Below are positions 7,422-17,327 of a stretch of 64,000 nt of DNA, one piece after another. The DNA is from Rathayibacter sp. SW19 (GTDB lineage: Bacteria; Actinomycetota; Actinomycetes; Actinomycetales; Microbacteriaceae). A model generated the notes under the pieces. It was not told the DNA's origin and did no database searches. It worked only from the letters and a program-made list of their open reading frames with translations. Made by a program: the position numbers and the translations under genes. Positions within the stretch are counted from its first letter, which is position 1. Every line of letters begins with the position of its first letter. The stretch is from NCBI RefSeq assembly GCF_030866825.1, contig NZ_CP133020.1, forward strand, positions 930,001 through 994,000, written 5' to 3'.

Positions 7422-8432
7422 GTGAGTTCGCCGCCAGCTGCATCCCCGACCCGCGCCGTGCGCACGGGCTCGAGTGAGCCGAGTAGCCGCAGCGGGCTGA
7501 TCTTCGCGATCGTCGCATACTGCCTGTGGGGTGTGCTTCCGATCTACTTCGTCGCCCTGCAACCGACCGGGGCATTCGAGATCGTCGCCTGGCGAGTGCT
7601 GTTCTCGCTCGTGTTCTGCGCGATCCTGATCGCCGTCACCCGGGCCTGGCACCCGCTTGTTGGGATCCTGCGTCGCCCGCGGATCGTTCTCATCATGGGT
7701 GCTGCCGGTGCCCTGATCTACATCAACTGGCAGACCTACGTCTACGGAGTTGAAGCAGGGCGAGTCGTCGAGGCCGCGCTCGGCTATTTTATCAACCCGA
7801 TCGTGACCGTATTTCTCGGTGTGATCGTGTTGCGCGAGAAACTGCGGATCACGCAGTGGATCGCAGTGGCCGTGAGCATCATCGCGGTCGGTGTGCTGAC
7901 CGTGGGTTACGGATCTCTTCCGTGGATCGCGCTGGTGCTCGCATTCTCGTTCGGTCTCTACGGTCTGGTCAAGAAACAAGTCGGCAAAGACGTGGATGCC
8001 GTCTCCGGGCTCACCCTGGAGACCGCCTGGCTGGCGCCGGTCGCCGTGATTCAGCTGATCGTCGTCGGCGCGACCACTGGAATTACACTCGGCACGATCA
8101 GCACCTGGCACACGGTGCTTCTCGTTTCCGCCGGTGTGATCACGGCAGTGCCGCTCTTGCTGTTCGCGGCTGCAGCGCGCCGGCTTCCGCTGATCTATCT
8201 CGGGTTCATCCAGTACTTCGCTCCGTTCATCCAGTTTCTCGTCGGCGTGTTTCTGCTGCACGAGGCGATGCCGCCGGAGCGCTGGTTCGGATTCGGCCTC
8301 GTCTGGCTCGCACTCGTCATCCTGAGCGTGGATATGGTCGTCGCGACGCGGCGACAACGCAGGAGCCGGGCAGCGGCATCCGAAAGCTGTGAGCCCGGAG
8401 GCACGCCCACAGCGGATCCGCTCCCGGAATAG
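7422..8432 (+). CDS. rarD: EamA-family transporter RarD
   Basis: A 336-aa inner-membrane protein with about ten predicted transmembrane helices in two EamA-type halves. Typical RarD motifs are AYCLWGVLPIYFVAL near the N-terminus, AWRVLFSLVFC, LIYINWQTYVYGVEAG, EAALGYFINPIVTVFLGV and LGFIQYFAPFIQFLVGVF. RarD proteins belong to the drug/metabolite transporter superfamily; the substrate is unknown. About 25 Ser/Pro-rich residues precede the first helix. The GTG start is supported by a -10 box 6 nt upstream. Confidence 0.88.
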   Translation: MSSPPAASPTRAVRTGSSEPSSRSGLIFAIVAYCLWGVLPIYFVALQPTGAFEIVAWRVLFSLVFCAILIAVTRAWHPLVGILRRPRIVLIMGAAGALIYINWQTYVYGVEAGRVVEAALGYFINPIVTVFLGVIVLREKLRITQWIAVAVSIIAVGVLTVGYGSLPWIALVLAFSFGLYGLVKKQVGKDVDAVSGLTLETAWLAPVAVIQLIVVGATTGITLGTISTWHTVLLVSAGVITAVPLLLFAAAARRLPLIYLGFIQYFAPFIQFLVGVFLLHEAMPPERWFGFGLVWLALVILSVDMVVATRRQRRSRAAASESCEPGGTPTADPLPE

Positions 8433-8518
8433 TCACGGCGTTCTGCCGTTAACATGGAGTATTGCCGAAAATCGCGGATGGCACTGCGAATATCGACGAG
8501 CACAGCGAAGCTTCTTGA

Positions 8519-10036
<1,518 letters not shown>

Positions 10037-10064
10037 CGGGTCGTCTGTCGCGATCGTGCTGTCG

Positions 10065-10331
10065 TTCCCTGAGTGTAGTGTTGTCGGTTCCTGAGCGCAG
10101 TCGGCGAGCAGGCAAATCGAGACCCTCATGACCCGCACGGTCGGGTCTCGATACACGTCCTCGCCGGCGCTCGTGCGTTACTCGACCACCGGTACCGTTG
10201 GTCGAGTAGCCGGCGAGCTTCGGCCCCTGAGCGTAGTCGACGGGCCACCTGGTGCTGCGTGTTCGTAGGCCGTGGCGGGCGGCGCTTCGGCTTCGCTCAG
10301 CGACCGGGGGCTTCGCTCAGCGACCGGGCAA
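10065..10331. repeat. Repeat-filled intergenic region after guaB
   Basis: The 306-bp gap between guaB and the DUF1059 gene has no credible gene. It holds an inverted GGTCTCGATACAC..TACTCGACCACC copy, a forward GGTCGAGTAGCCGGCGAGC copy, partial CTGAGCGTAGTCG elements, and two tandem copies of GGCTTCGCTCAGCGACCGGG (about 10283-10330). Confidence 0.85.
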
Positions 10332-10342
10332 TCGGCCCTGGA

Positions 10343-10540
10343 TCACATCATCGCGGGCTCGACCGCGGTCATGTCCTTTTCGATCGCCGCTCGCAATTCG
10401 GGTCCGTCGACGTGACCGTGTGCGGTCACATCGTGCCAGACGGCGAGTTCTAACACCTCGTCGTGTGTTCCGGCAATTGTGACCTGGCAGTTCGCGTCAC
10501 TCGGTGTCTTGCGGCAGTCAACCATCACTCTGTTCATCAT
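10343..10540 (-). CDS. DUF1059 family small protein
   Basis: A 65-aa protein with the DUF1059 pattern: VDCRKTPSDANCQVTIAGT, then DEVLELAVWHDVTAHGH, then a charged tail. The paired cysteines near residues 9 and 18 and the HDVTAHGH histidines are conserved in the family and may bind metal; no function is established. An AGGGGGTG ribosome-binding site overlaps the two candidate ATGs (10540 and 10537). It follows the cupin gene by 54 nt on the same strand, so the pair is probably one operon controlled by the divergent TetR gene. Confidence 0.82.
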   Translation of the reverse strand: MMNRVMVDCRKTPSDANCQVTIAGTHDEVLELAVWHDVTAHGHVDGPELRAAIEKDMTAVEPAMM

Positions 10541-10594
10541 TCACCCCCTTGGCCTGCACGTTAGAGATTCATCATCACGCGCGAACAAATGCGG

Positions 10595-10957
10595 TCAGTG
10601 TGCCTGCTTCGCGTAGTCCGTGGCCCCGTACCAGTCGACAACGACCACGGGTTCGTCGCCCACGACCCAGGCATCGTGGCCCTCGGGAAGGCTGGTCACG
10701 TCGCCCGGGCCTGCAAGCAACTCGCGGCCGTCATCCATGTGAATGGCAAGCTGACCACTCACGTGATACTGGAAGTGGGGAGCTTCACAACTTGCAGTTC
10801 CGGCTATCGGCTTGACATCGTTCGACCAGCGCCACCCGGGTTCCAGAGTCAGGCGACCGATGGTGCCGTTTTCCATCTCGAGAATTTCCGCCTTACCGTG
10901 TGGAAACGTTCTGGTCTGCGTCGGGAAACCGAAATTCTCCTGTTCGACAGTGCTCAT
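10595..10957 (-). CDS. Cupin-domain protein
   Basis: A 120-aa single-domain cupin. It contains FPHGKAEILEMENGTIGRLTLEPGWRW, then HFQYHVSGQLAIHMDDGRE and LAGPGDVTSLPEGHDAWVVGDEP, the two cupin motifs with their glycine turns. Metal-ligand residues are only partly conserved (His in HFQYHVSG, His in EGHDAW), so it may be a binding or sensing protein. The ATG at 10957 has an excellent AAGGAGGTCA site 9 nt upstream; further in-frame ATGs upstream would run through the operator. It is divergent from a TetR regulator. Confidence 0.82.
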   Translation of the reverse strand: MSTVEQENFGFPTQTRTFPHGKAEILEMENGTIGRLTLEPGWRWSNDVKPIAGTASCEAPHFQYHVSGQLAIHMDDGRELLAGPGDVTSLPEGHDAWVVGDEPVVVVDWYGATDYAKQAH

Positions 10958-10996
10958 CTCTATTGACCTCCTTGTCGCTCGCAGCGTTGCGCAACA

Positions 10997-11022
10997 GTAT
11001 CTATCTACTAGTAGATAGATAC
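10997..11022. promoter_or_regulatory. Perfect 26-bp palindromic operator between cupin and TetR genes
   Basis: Half-site GTATCTATCTACT is followed immediately by its exact reverse complement. It sits 40 bp before the cupin start and 28 bp before the TetR start, where a TetR dimer would control both promoters. An extra AAGTAGATTC half-like element follows at 11023-11032. Confidence 0.88.
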
Positions 11023-11037
11023 AAGTAGATTCGTGAG

Positions 11038-11043
11038 TATGCT
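11038..11043 (+). promoter_or_regulatory. -10 box TATGCT for the TetR gene
   Basis: TATGCT is 6 nt before the ATG (leaderless spacing). Its -35 region would fall inside or beside the 26-bp palindrome, which fits autorepression. Confidence 0.6.
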
Positions 11044-11049
11044 GGTCGG

Positions 11050-11631
11050 ATGGCCACTCAAACAGTGGGGACGGACACAGCGGCACGCATCCTGGATGTG
11101 ACCGAACGCCTCGTGCAGCAGCGCGGCTTCAACGCGTTCAGCTATGCCGATGTCGCCGGGGAACTCGGCATCACGACCGCTTCACTGCACTACCACTTCG
11201 CCAGCAAGGCGTCCCTGGGGTTGGCCGTCGTCGATCGCTACACCGGGCGATTTCAGTCCGCGCTTGACGAACTCGATCGTGGCGCTCCGGATGCGGCGGC
11301 GAAACTTGTCGGCTACACCAGGCTTTACGCAGAAGTTCTGCGGCAGCACCGGATGTGCCTGTGCGGCATGCTCGCGGCCGACTATCTCACCCTGCCGGAG
11401 CCGATGCGCTCGGCGGTGCTCGACTTCTTTCAGCGCAATGAGAAGTGGCTGACAGCGGTGCTGGATCAGGGCGCCGAGGACGGCTCGCTTCAAACGACCG
11501 AAAGCACTGCAAGCGCGGCGTCCACGATGATCGGCGCGATCGAGGGCGCGATGCTCGTCGCGCGCGCGTTCGACGACGTCGAGCGCTTCGAACGCACCGC
11601 GGATGTCATCCTCGCTTCGCTCACTCGCTGA
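11050..11631 (+). CDS. TetR/AcrR family transcriptional regulator
   Basis: 193 aa. The N-terminal TetR helix-turn-helix is complete: ILDVTERLVQQRGFNAFSYADVAGELGITTASLHYHFASKASLGLAVVDRY, residues about 13-63. The C-terminal ligand domain carries HRMCLCGMLAADYLTLP, with two cysteines that could make it redox or electrophile responsive. It most likely represses itself and the divergent cupin-DUF1059 operon through the 26-bp palindrome. The ligand is unknown. Confidence 0.9.
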   Translation: MATQTVGTDTAARILDVTERLVQQRGFNAFSYADVAGELGITTASLHYHFASKASLGLAVVDRYTGRFQSALDELDRGAPDAAAKLVGYTRLYAEVLRQHRMCLCGMLAADYLTLPEPMRSAVLDFFQRNEKWLTAVLDQGAEDGSLQTTESTASAASTMIGAIEGAMLVARAFDDVERFERTADVILASLTR

Positions 11632-11652
11632 GCCGGTCGGTCGCTCTCCACC

Positions 11653-11686
11653 GAGTCGCCTCGCGAAGGGTCATTCGAGGTGACTC
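11653..11686. terminator. Hairpin between convergent TetR and aminotransferase genes
   Basis: GAGTCGCCTCG and CGAGGTGACTC form an 11-bp stem with one mismatch and a 12-nt loop, just after the TetR stop and at the end of the opposite gene. No T-tract; possibly bidirectional. Confidence 0.45.
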
Positions 11687-12863
11687 AGGGGTGCACGAGC
11701 CGCGCCATGCGGTCGATGGCCTCGGTGAGCACCTCGGGGGAGCAGGCGAAGTTGAGCCGGACGAACCCGGCACCTTGCGCACCGAAGTTGTGCCCGGCGT
11801 TCAGGGCGACACGCGCGTGCTTCAGAATGTGCCTGCGCGGGTCGTCGCCCCAACCCAGGGCCCGCAGGTCGAGCCACGCCAGGTAGCTGGCGGCCGGTTC
11901 GCGGTAGCCGACCTCGGGCATCCGCTCGGTGAGCAGCGTCGTCAGCAGTGCACGATTCGAGCGGATGCTGCGCAGCACCCCGTCGAGCCACTCCTCACCC
12001 TCTGCAAATGCGGCGGCATTCGCGATGCGCCCGAACAGACTGGTGCGAAAGTGAACCTCGTCGGGCAGCGCGGACAAGCGGGTGCGCATCCGGTCGCTGG
12101 CCGTCACGAACAGCGCGCACTTGAGACCAGCGAGGTTCCAGGCTTTGCTTGCGGAATGCGCTGCGACCCCGTGCTCGCGGGCGGCATCCGACACGGACAG
12201 GAACGGCGTGAACGGGGCATCCGCACCGGTGGGGGTGGCAGTGGAGGAGAGATGGCACAGTGGGGCGTGGATCTCGTCGCTGATGATCGTGGCGTCGTAC
12301 TGCGCCGCGATCTCTGCGAGGCGCGCTAGCTGGTCTGCAGGATGCACGAGCCCGACCGGATTGTGCGGGTTGCACAGCAGCATCGCTCGGGCGCCCGCGG
12401 CGAATGCGGCCTCGATGCCGTCGAGGTCGAGCGCCCACGTCGCCCCGTCGTCCAACAGCGGTACCTCGACGACGCTGCCGCCGGCTTCGGGCACCAGATC
12501 GAAGAACGGCGGATAGATCGGCGGCGTGATGACGACAGGGTCGCCGGGGGTGATGGAGAGCCGAAGCGACTCGACGAGCACGACACTGACATCGGTGGTG
12601 GTCGACAGGTGTTTCGGGTCGACCGACCAGCCCCAGCGCCGACGCGCGAAATCCGTGAAAGCCGCGGGCAGCGGGTTGCGCCCGGGCCCCGCATAGCCGG
12701 TGTCAGAGCGGCGGATGGCGTCGGCCAGCGCCGCCGCGATCGGCTCGGCGAGCGGGTAGTCCATTTCAGCGACGAACAGAGGCAGCACGTCATCCGGATA
12801 TTCGGCCCACTTCTCGCTCGTGCGCGTGCGGAGGGTTGCAAGTGGCTCAGCGTGGACATCCAT
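11685..12863 (-). CDS. PLP-dependent aminotransferase / C-S lyase, MalY-PatB type
   Basis: A 392-aa fold-type I PLP enzyme. It has LPLFVAEMDYPLAEPI at the N-terminus (MalY/PatB signature), TTTDVSVVLVESLRL, PPIYPPFF, LLCNPHNPVGLVH, the ISDEIHAPL Asp that pairs with the pyridine nitrogen, and the Schiff-base lysine in AHSASKAWNLAGLK (near 235). The C-terminal arginine is in GFVRLNFACS. Such enzymes cleave cystathionine or cysteine conjugates to pyruvate, ammonia and a thiol; the actual substrate cannot be told from sequence. CATGCT lies 6 nt before the ATG, a weak leaderless -10. Confidence 0.87.
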   Translation of the reverse strand: MDVHAEPLATLRTRTSEKWAEYPDDVLPLFVAEMDYPLAEPIAAALADAIRRSDTGYAGPGRNPLPAAFTDFARRRWGWSVDPKHLSTTTDVSVVLVESLRLSITPGDPVVITPPIYPPFFDLVPEAGGSVVEVPLLDDGATWALDLDGIEAAFAAGARAMLLCNPHNPVGLVHPADQLARLAEIAAQYDATIISDEIHAPLCHLSSTATPTGADAPFTPFLSVSDAAREHGVAAHSASKAWNLAGLKCALFVTASDRMRTRLSALPDEVHFRTSLFGRIANAAAFAEGEEWLDGVLRSIRSNRALLTTLLTERMPEVGYREPAASYLAWLDLRALGWGDDPRRHILKHARVALNAGHNFGAQGAGFVRLNFACSPEVLTEAIDRMARLVHP

Positions 12864-12930
12864 GCTTCAAGCATGCCCGAACATCTGGCACAGTTGAGAG
12901 CAATCGATCAGCGTAGAAAGTAGACACGCA

Positions 12931-13965
12931 ATGCTGCCACTCAAGCTCGGCTACAAGGCCTCGGCTGAACAGTTCGACCCGCGCACCCTCGTTGAGATCG
13001 CGGTGTTGGCCGAACGACACGGCATGGAGAGCGTGGCGGTCAGCGACCATTTCCAGCCGTGGCGGCACGCCGGAGGTCACGCGCCGTTCTCACTCGCGTG
13101 GATGGCAGCCGTCGGCGAGCGCACGTCCAGAGTGCAGATCGGCACATCGGTGCTGACCCCGACGTTCCGTTACAACCCGGCCGTGATCGCGCAAGCGTTC
13201 GCGACACTCGGCTGCCTGTACCCGGGGCGCATCATGCTGGGCGTCGGCACCGGCGAGGCACTCAATGAGATCGCCACCGGGTTCCGCGGTGCCGGCGAGC
13301 AGCGCTGGCCCGAATTCAAGGAGCGGTTCGCTCGGCTTCGCGAAGCGATCGCACTGATGCGAGCGCTGTGGACCGACGACCGGGTCAACTTCGAGGGCGA
13401 GTATTACTCGACGCACGACGCGAGCATCTACGACCGGCCGGAGGGCGGCATCCCCGTCTATATCGCAGCAGCCGGCCCGATGGTCGCACGATATGCGGGG
13501 CGAGCAGGCGACGGCTTCATCTGCACATCGGGCAAGGGCATGGAGCTCTACACCGAGCAGCTGATACCGGCAGTGGCGACCGGAGCCGCGGCCGCCGGTC
13601 GCGACAGCGAAACCATTGACCGGATGATCGAGATCAAACTCTCCTACGACACGGATCCGACCGCGGCGCTGGAGAACACCCGGTTCTGGTCGCCGCTGTC
13701 GCTGAGCAAAGAGCAGAAGCACGACATCACCGATCCGATCGAAATGGAGCAGGCGGCGGATGCCCTCCCCATCGAGACCATCGCGAAGCGTTGGATTGTC
13801 GGCTCGGACCCGGAAGAAACCGTCGAGGCGATCGCCCAATATGTGCGCGCCGGCTTCAACCATCTCGTCTTCCACGGGCCGGGGGCCGACCAGGAGCGCT
13901 TTCTCACGCTCTTCGAGCGGGACCTCGCGCCCCGCCTGCGCGCGCTCGATCCTGTCGGTCGCTGA
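12931..13965 (+). CDS. fgd: F420-dependent glucose-6-phosphate dehydrogenase
   Basis: This luciferase-like-monooxygenase-fold enzyme reduces coenzyme F420 with glucose 6-phosphate. The 344-aa sequence keeps [12 protein letters not shown] and [18 protein letters not shown] with His40 and Trp44. It also keeps [15 protein letters not shown] with Glu109, exactly the positions known for the mycobacterial enzyme. IYIAAAGP-like [20 protein letters not shown] and the KMIEIK-like [11 protein letters not shown] strand follow. This implies the organism makes F420. The last residues (VGR) and stop codon come from the start of an adjacent CGGTCGCTGAGCG minisatellite. Confidence 0.93.
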   Translation: MLPLKLGYKASAEQFDPRTLVEIAVLAERHGMESVAVSDHFQPWRHAGGHAPFSLAWMAAVGERTSRVQIGTSVLTPTFRYNPAVIAQAFATLGCLYPGRIMLGVGTGEALNEIATGFRGAGEQRWPEFKERFARLREAIALMRALWTDDRVNFEGEYYSTHDASIYDRPEGGIPVYIAAAGPMVARYAGRAGDGFICTSGKGMELYTEQLIPAVATGAAAAGRDSETIDRMIEIKLSYDTDPTAALENTRFWSPLSLSKEQKHDITDPIEMEQAADALPIETIAKRWIVGSDPEETVEAIAQYVRAGFNHLVFHGPGADQERFLTLFERDLAPRLRALDPVGR

Positions 13966-14158
13966 GCGCACCTCGGTCGCTGAGCGAAGCCCGGTCGCTG
14001 AGCGAAGCCCGGTCGCTGAGCGAAGCCCGGTCGCTGAGCGCAGCCGAAGCGCGGTGCGGGGTGGCCCTTCCGCGCACAGGGAACGACCACGACCCCGGTC
14101 GCTGAGCGAAGCCGAAGCGTCGTGCAGGGTGGCCCGTCGGCTGCGCTCAGGGAACGAT
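13956..14158. repeat. CGGTCGCTGAGCGAAGCC minisatellite after fgd
   Basis: About five tandem 18-bp units (13956-14046), then a GGTGCGGGGTGGCCC..CAGGGAACGACCAC segment that recurs at 14124-14158 with a further unit between. It begins inside the fgd coding sequence and supplies its TGA stop. Confidence 0.92.
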
Positions 14159-14198
14159 CACAACGCATGCCGAGCCGAGCCATGACTGAGGCGGCGGC

Positions 14199-14204
14199 TA
14201 GGCT
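14199..14204 (+). promoter_or_regulatory. -10 box TAGGCT for guaB3
   Basis: TAGGCT is 6 nt before the GTG at 14211. This favours that GTG over the ATG two codons later. Confidence 0.55.
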
Positions 14205-14210
14205 GGAGCG

Positions 14211-15335
14211 GTGAGCATGGAGATCGAGATCGGCAGGGCCAAGCGCGCGCGCCGTGTGTATGCGTTCGATGATGTGGCGATCGTGCCGAGCAGGCGAACA
14301 CGCGACCCCGAGGACGTTTCCGTCAGTTGGTCGATCGACGCATATCAGTTCGATATCCCATTCCTCGCCGCACCGATGGACTCCGTCGTCTCGCCGACGA
14401 CCGCGGTCATGATCGGCAAGCTCGGCGGTCTCGGTGTGCTCGACCTGGAAGGTGTCTGGACGCGCTATGAGGATCCGGAGCCGTTGCTGGCCGAGATCCG
14501 ATCGCTCCCTGCCGAGCGGGCGACGTCGCGGATGCAGCAGATCTATGCCGAGCCGATCAAGGCAGAACTGATCAGCCAGCGCTTGGCCGAAATCCGCGAG
14601 GGCGGTGTCACGGTCGCCGGCGCACTGTCGCCGCAGCGCACCCAAGAGTTTTACGAGACCGTGGTAGCTGCCGGTGTCGACCTGTTCGTCATCCGCGGCA
14701 CAACGGTCTCCGCCGAGCACGTCTCCAAAGACCGCGAACCGCTGAACCTGAAGAAGTTCATCTACGAGCTGGATGTGCCCGTCGTGGTCGGCGGTGCCGC
14801 GACCTATACGGCGGCGCTGCACCTGATGCGCACCGGTGCTGCCGGTGTGCTCGTCGGCTTCGGCGGGGGAGCCGCGACGACCACCCGCAAGACTCTCGGT
14901 ATCCATGCGCCGATGGCCACCGCGGTCGCCGATGTCGCCGGCGCTCGCCGCGATTACATGGACGAGTCGGGCGGCCGCTACGTGCACGTGATCGCCGATG
15001 GCGGGCTCGGCTCTTCCGGCGACATCGTCAAGGCGATCGCCTGCGGGGCGGATGCCGTAATGCTCGGCACCGCGTTGGCCCGGTCGACGGATGCGCCGGG
15101 CGGCGGCTGGCACTGGGGGCCCGAGGCGCACCATCCGCAGCTGCCGCGTGGCAACCGCGTTGCGGTCGGACAGGTCGCAACGCTGGAGGGCGTGCTCTAC
15201 GGGCCGTCACCCGTTGCGGATGGCACGTCCAACCTGGTCGGTGCCTTGCGGCGCTCAATGGCCACGACTGGCTACTCGGATCTGAAAGAATTCCAGCGCG
15301 TCGAGGTGATCGTCTCGCCGTACCAGGAGCACTAA
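14211..15335 (+). CDS. guaB3: GuaB3 family IMP dehydrogenase-related protein
   Basis: A 374-aa member of the actinobacterial GuaB3 family. It has the IMPDH-like barrel without CBS domains: VYAFDDVAIVPSRRTRDPEDV, FLAAPMDSVVSP, GKLGGLGVLDLEGV and VIADGGLGSSGDIVKAIACGADAVMLG. The catalytic Cys motif SICTTR of GuaB is replaced by GAATTTRKT, so it is not a standard IMP dehydrogenase. GMP reductase or another purine role has been discussed for this family, but none can be shown here. It may start at GTG 14211 (leaderless) or ATG 14217 (GGAG 8 nt upstream). Confidence 0.9.
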   Translation: MSMEIEIGRAKRARRVYAFDDVAIVPSRRTRDPEDVSVSWSIDAYQFDIPFLAAPMDSVVSPTTAVMIGKLGGLGVLDLEGVWTRYEDPEPLLAEIRSLPAERATSRMQQIYAEPIKAELISQRLAEIREGGVTVAGALSPQRTQEFYETVVAAGVDLFVIRGTTVSAEHVSKDREPLNLKKFIYELDVPVVVGGAATYTAALHLMRTGAAGVLVGFGGGAATTTRKTLGIHAPMATAVADVAGARRDYMDESGGRYVHVIADGGLGSSGDIVKAIACGADAVMLGTALARSTDAPGGGWHWGPEAHHPQLPRGNRVAVGQVATLEGVLYGPSPVADGTSNLVGALRRSMATTGYSDLKEFQRVEVIVSPYQEH

Positions 15336-15427
15336 CAAAAGCCGTCCGCACGGGTACGGCTGGGCACAGCGATCGGGCACAGCGGTCGGCAGACAGGTCG
15401 GGCAGGAGCCCGAGGGAGGCGGAGCGC

Positions 15428-17155
15428 ATGCCACGCAGCGGTCTCGTAACACATTCATCGAAGCTCGGGCCGACCGAACGGGCGGCTTCGATCGCCTCGC
15501 TGAAGAACACCGAGCTCGACATTCTCGTCATCGGCGGCGGCATCGTCGGCACCGGTTGCGCCGTGGATGCTGTCACTCGCGGTCTCTCGGTCGGCCTGCT
15601 CGAGCAGCGGGATTGGGCATCCGGAACCTCGAGTCGGTCCTCGAAGCTCGTGCACGGCGGCATCCGCTATCTGGAGCAGCTCGATTTTCGCCTGGTGCGC
15701 GAGGCGCTGATCGAGCGCGGCCTGCTGCTGCAGCGGATCGCGCCGCACCTGGTGAAGCCGGTGCGCTTTCTGTATCCGCTGCGAAAACGGTTCGTCGAGC
15801 GGGCATATGTCGGTGCGGGCATGCTTCTCTACGATGCGTTCTCCTACACAGGTTTGCGCCCGCCGGGTGTGCCGCACCACCGGCACCTGTCCAAGCGGCA
15901 GGTCGAGCGTGCCATCCCGTCCCTTGCTCACGACGCGCTGATCGGTGGCATCACCTACTACGACGCGCAGGTCGACGACGCCCGCTACGTCGCCAATCTG
16001 GCGCGCACCGCTGCCGCGTACGGAGCGCACGTTGCAAACCGGGTGCGTGTCGAGGGCTTTCTCAAGGTCGGCGAGCGCGTCGTCGGTGTGCAGGCTCGCG
16101 ACCTGCAGACGGACGAGCGCTTCGAGATTCGTGCAAAGCAGGTGGTCAACGCAACTGGGGTGTGGACCGACGACACCCAGTCCATGGTGGGGGAGCGCGG
16201 GCAGTTCAAGGTGAGGGCCTCCAAGGGCGTGCATCTCGTCGTGCCGCGCGACCGCTTTCAGTCGAAGATCGGGCTGTTGCTGCGCACCGAGAAGAGCGTG
16301 CTGTTCGTCATCCCGTGGGGCAGGCACTGGCTGATCGGCACGACAGACACCGATTGGACCCTGGACAAGGCGCATCCGGCCGCGACCGCCGCCGACATCG
16401 ACTATCTGCTCGAGCACGTGAACTCGGTTCTAGCGGTTCCGCTGACTCGCGAAGACGTCGAGGGCGTCTACGCCGGCCTGCGTCCGCTTCTGGCAGGTGA
16501 ATCCGAGCAGACCTCGAAGCTGTCGCGCGAGCACATCGTCGCACACTCCGTGCCTGGCCTGGTCGTCATCGCCGGCGGCAAGTGGACGACATACCGCATC
16601 ATGGCGAAAGACGCGATCGACGCGGCAGCGGATGCGCTCGACGGCAAGATCCCGCCGTCGACGACGCAGGAAATCGCCCTCGTCGGAGCGGAAGGCTATC
16701 AAGCCGCGTGGAATAAACGGGCGAGAATCGCAGCAAAGTCAGGCCTGCACGTTACCCGGATCGAGCACCTGCTGAACAGATACGGCACGCTTGCTGAGGA
16801 GCTGCTTGCCCTGATCCACGCGCATCCGGAACTGGCCGACCCGCTACCCGGAGCCGACGACTACCTCGGCGTCGAAGTCGTGTATGCGGCCTCGCACGAG
16901 GGTGCTCTGCATCTGGACGACGTGCTCGCGCGACGCACGCGCATCTCAATCGAGGCATGGGATCGCGGCGCGTCCGCGGCTCCGGTTGCCGCCGCACTCA
17001 TGGCAGGGGTACTCGGTTGGGACGAGAAACGTCAGAAGCGCGAGGTGGCGTTCTACCTGCGCCGCCTCGAGGCCGAGCGCGCGTCGCAGACCCAACCGGA
17101 TGACGCATCCGCCGATCGCGTGCGCCTGGAAGCCCCCGACTTCTCGGTGACATAG
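15428..17155 (+). CDS. glpD: Aerobic glycerol-3-phosphate dehydrogenase (FAD)
   Basis: GlpD oxidises glycerol-3-phosphate to dihydroxyacetone phosphate at the membrane, feeding electrons to quinones. The 575-aa product has the FAD motif LVIGGGIVGTGCAVDAV at about 32-48. SGTSSRSSKLVHGGIRYLEQ follows at about 66-85, with GVHLVVPRDRF, WLIGTTDTDWTLDKAHPAAT and the GGKWTTYRIMAKDAID motif. The C-terminal helical domain follows. ATG 15428 has GGAGGCGGAGC just upstream. A glycerophosphodiesterase at 28.3 kb could supply the substrate. Confidence 0.94.
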   Translation: MPRSGLVTHSSKLGPTERAASIASLKNTELDILVIGGGIVGTGCAVDAVTRGLSVGLLEQRDWASGTSSRSSKLVHGGIRYLEQLDFRLVREALIERGLLLQRIAPHLVKPVRFLYPLRKRFVERAYVGAGMLLYDAFSYTGLRPPGVPHHRHLSKRQVERAIPSLAHDALIGGITYYDAQVDDARYVANLARTAAAYGAHVANRVRVEGFLKVGERVVGVQARDLQTDERFEIRAKQVVNATGVWTDDTQSMVGERGQFKVRASKGVHLVVPRDRFQSKIGLLLRTEKSVLFVIPWGRHWLIGTTDTDWTLDKAHPAATAADIDYLLEHVNSVLAVPLTREDVEGVYAGLRPLLAGESEQTSKLSREHIVAHSVPGLVVIAGGKWTTYRIMAKDAIDAAADALDGKIPPSTTQEIALVGAEGYQAAWNKRARIAAKSGLHVTRIEHLLNRYGTLAEELLALIHAHPELADPLPGADDYLGVEVVYAASHEGALHLDDVLARRTRISIEAWDRGASAAPVAAALMAGVLGWDEKRQKREVAFYLRRLEAERASQTQPDDASADRVRLEAPDFSVT

Positions 17156-17162
17156 CCCCCGC

Positions 17163-17261
17163 TGGTCGAGTAGGTCGCTCAGCGACCGTATCGAGACCTC
17201 CGCGCGCCGGACTGCGAGGTCTCGATACGCGTGCTCGTTCCTCGCGCGCTACTCGACCACC
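17163..17261. repeat. Dispersed repeat pair (GTCGAGTAG family) between glpD and the TrkA-C gene
   Basis: A forward copy GGTCGAGTAGGTCGCTCAGCGACCGTATCGAGACC is followed by an inverted copy ending CTACTCGACCACC, forming a hairpin-capable pair. Confidence 0.9.
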
Positions 17262-17327
17262 GGCTGGGGAGTCGCCCTCCGTTACACTTAACGAACGCCC
17301 TCACGAGACACGCACGGGAGTCCAACC

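Noticed and set aside
13956..14158. CRISPR-like or coding repeat after fgd
   Set aside because: Units are directly tandem 18-mers without spacers and belong to the intergenic repeat family; no credible reading frame.
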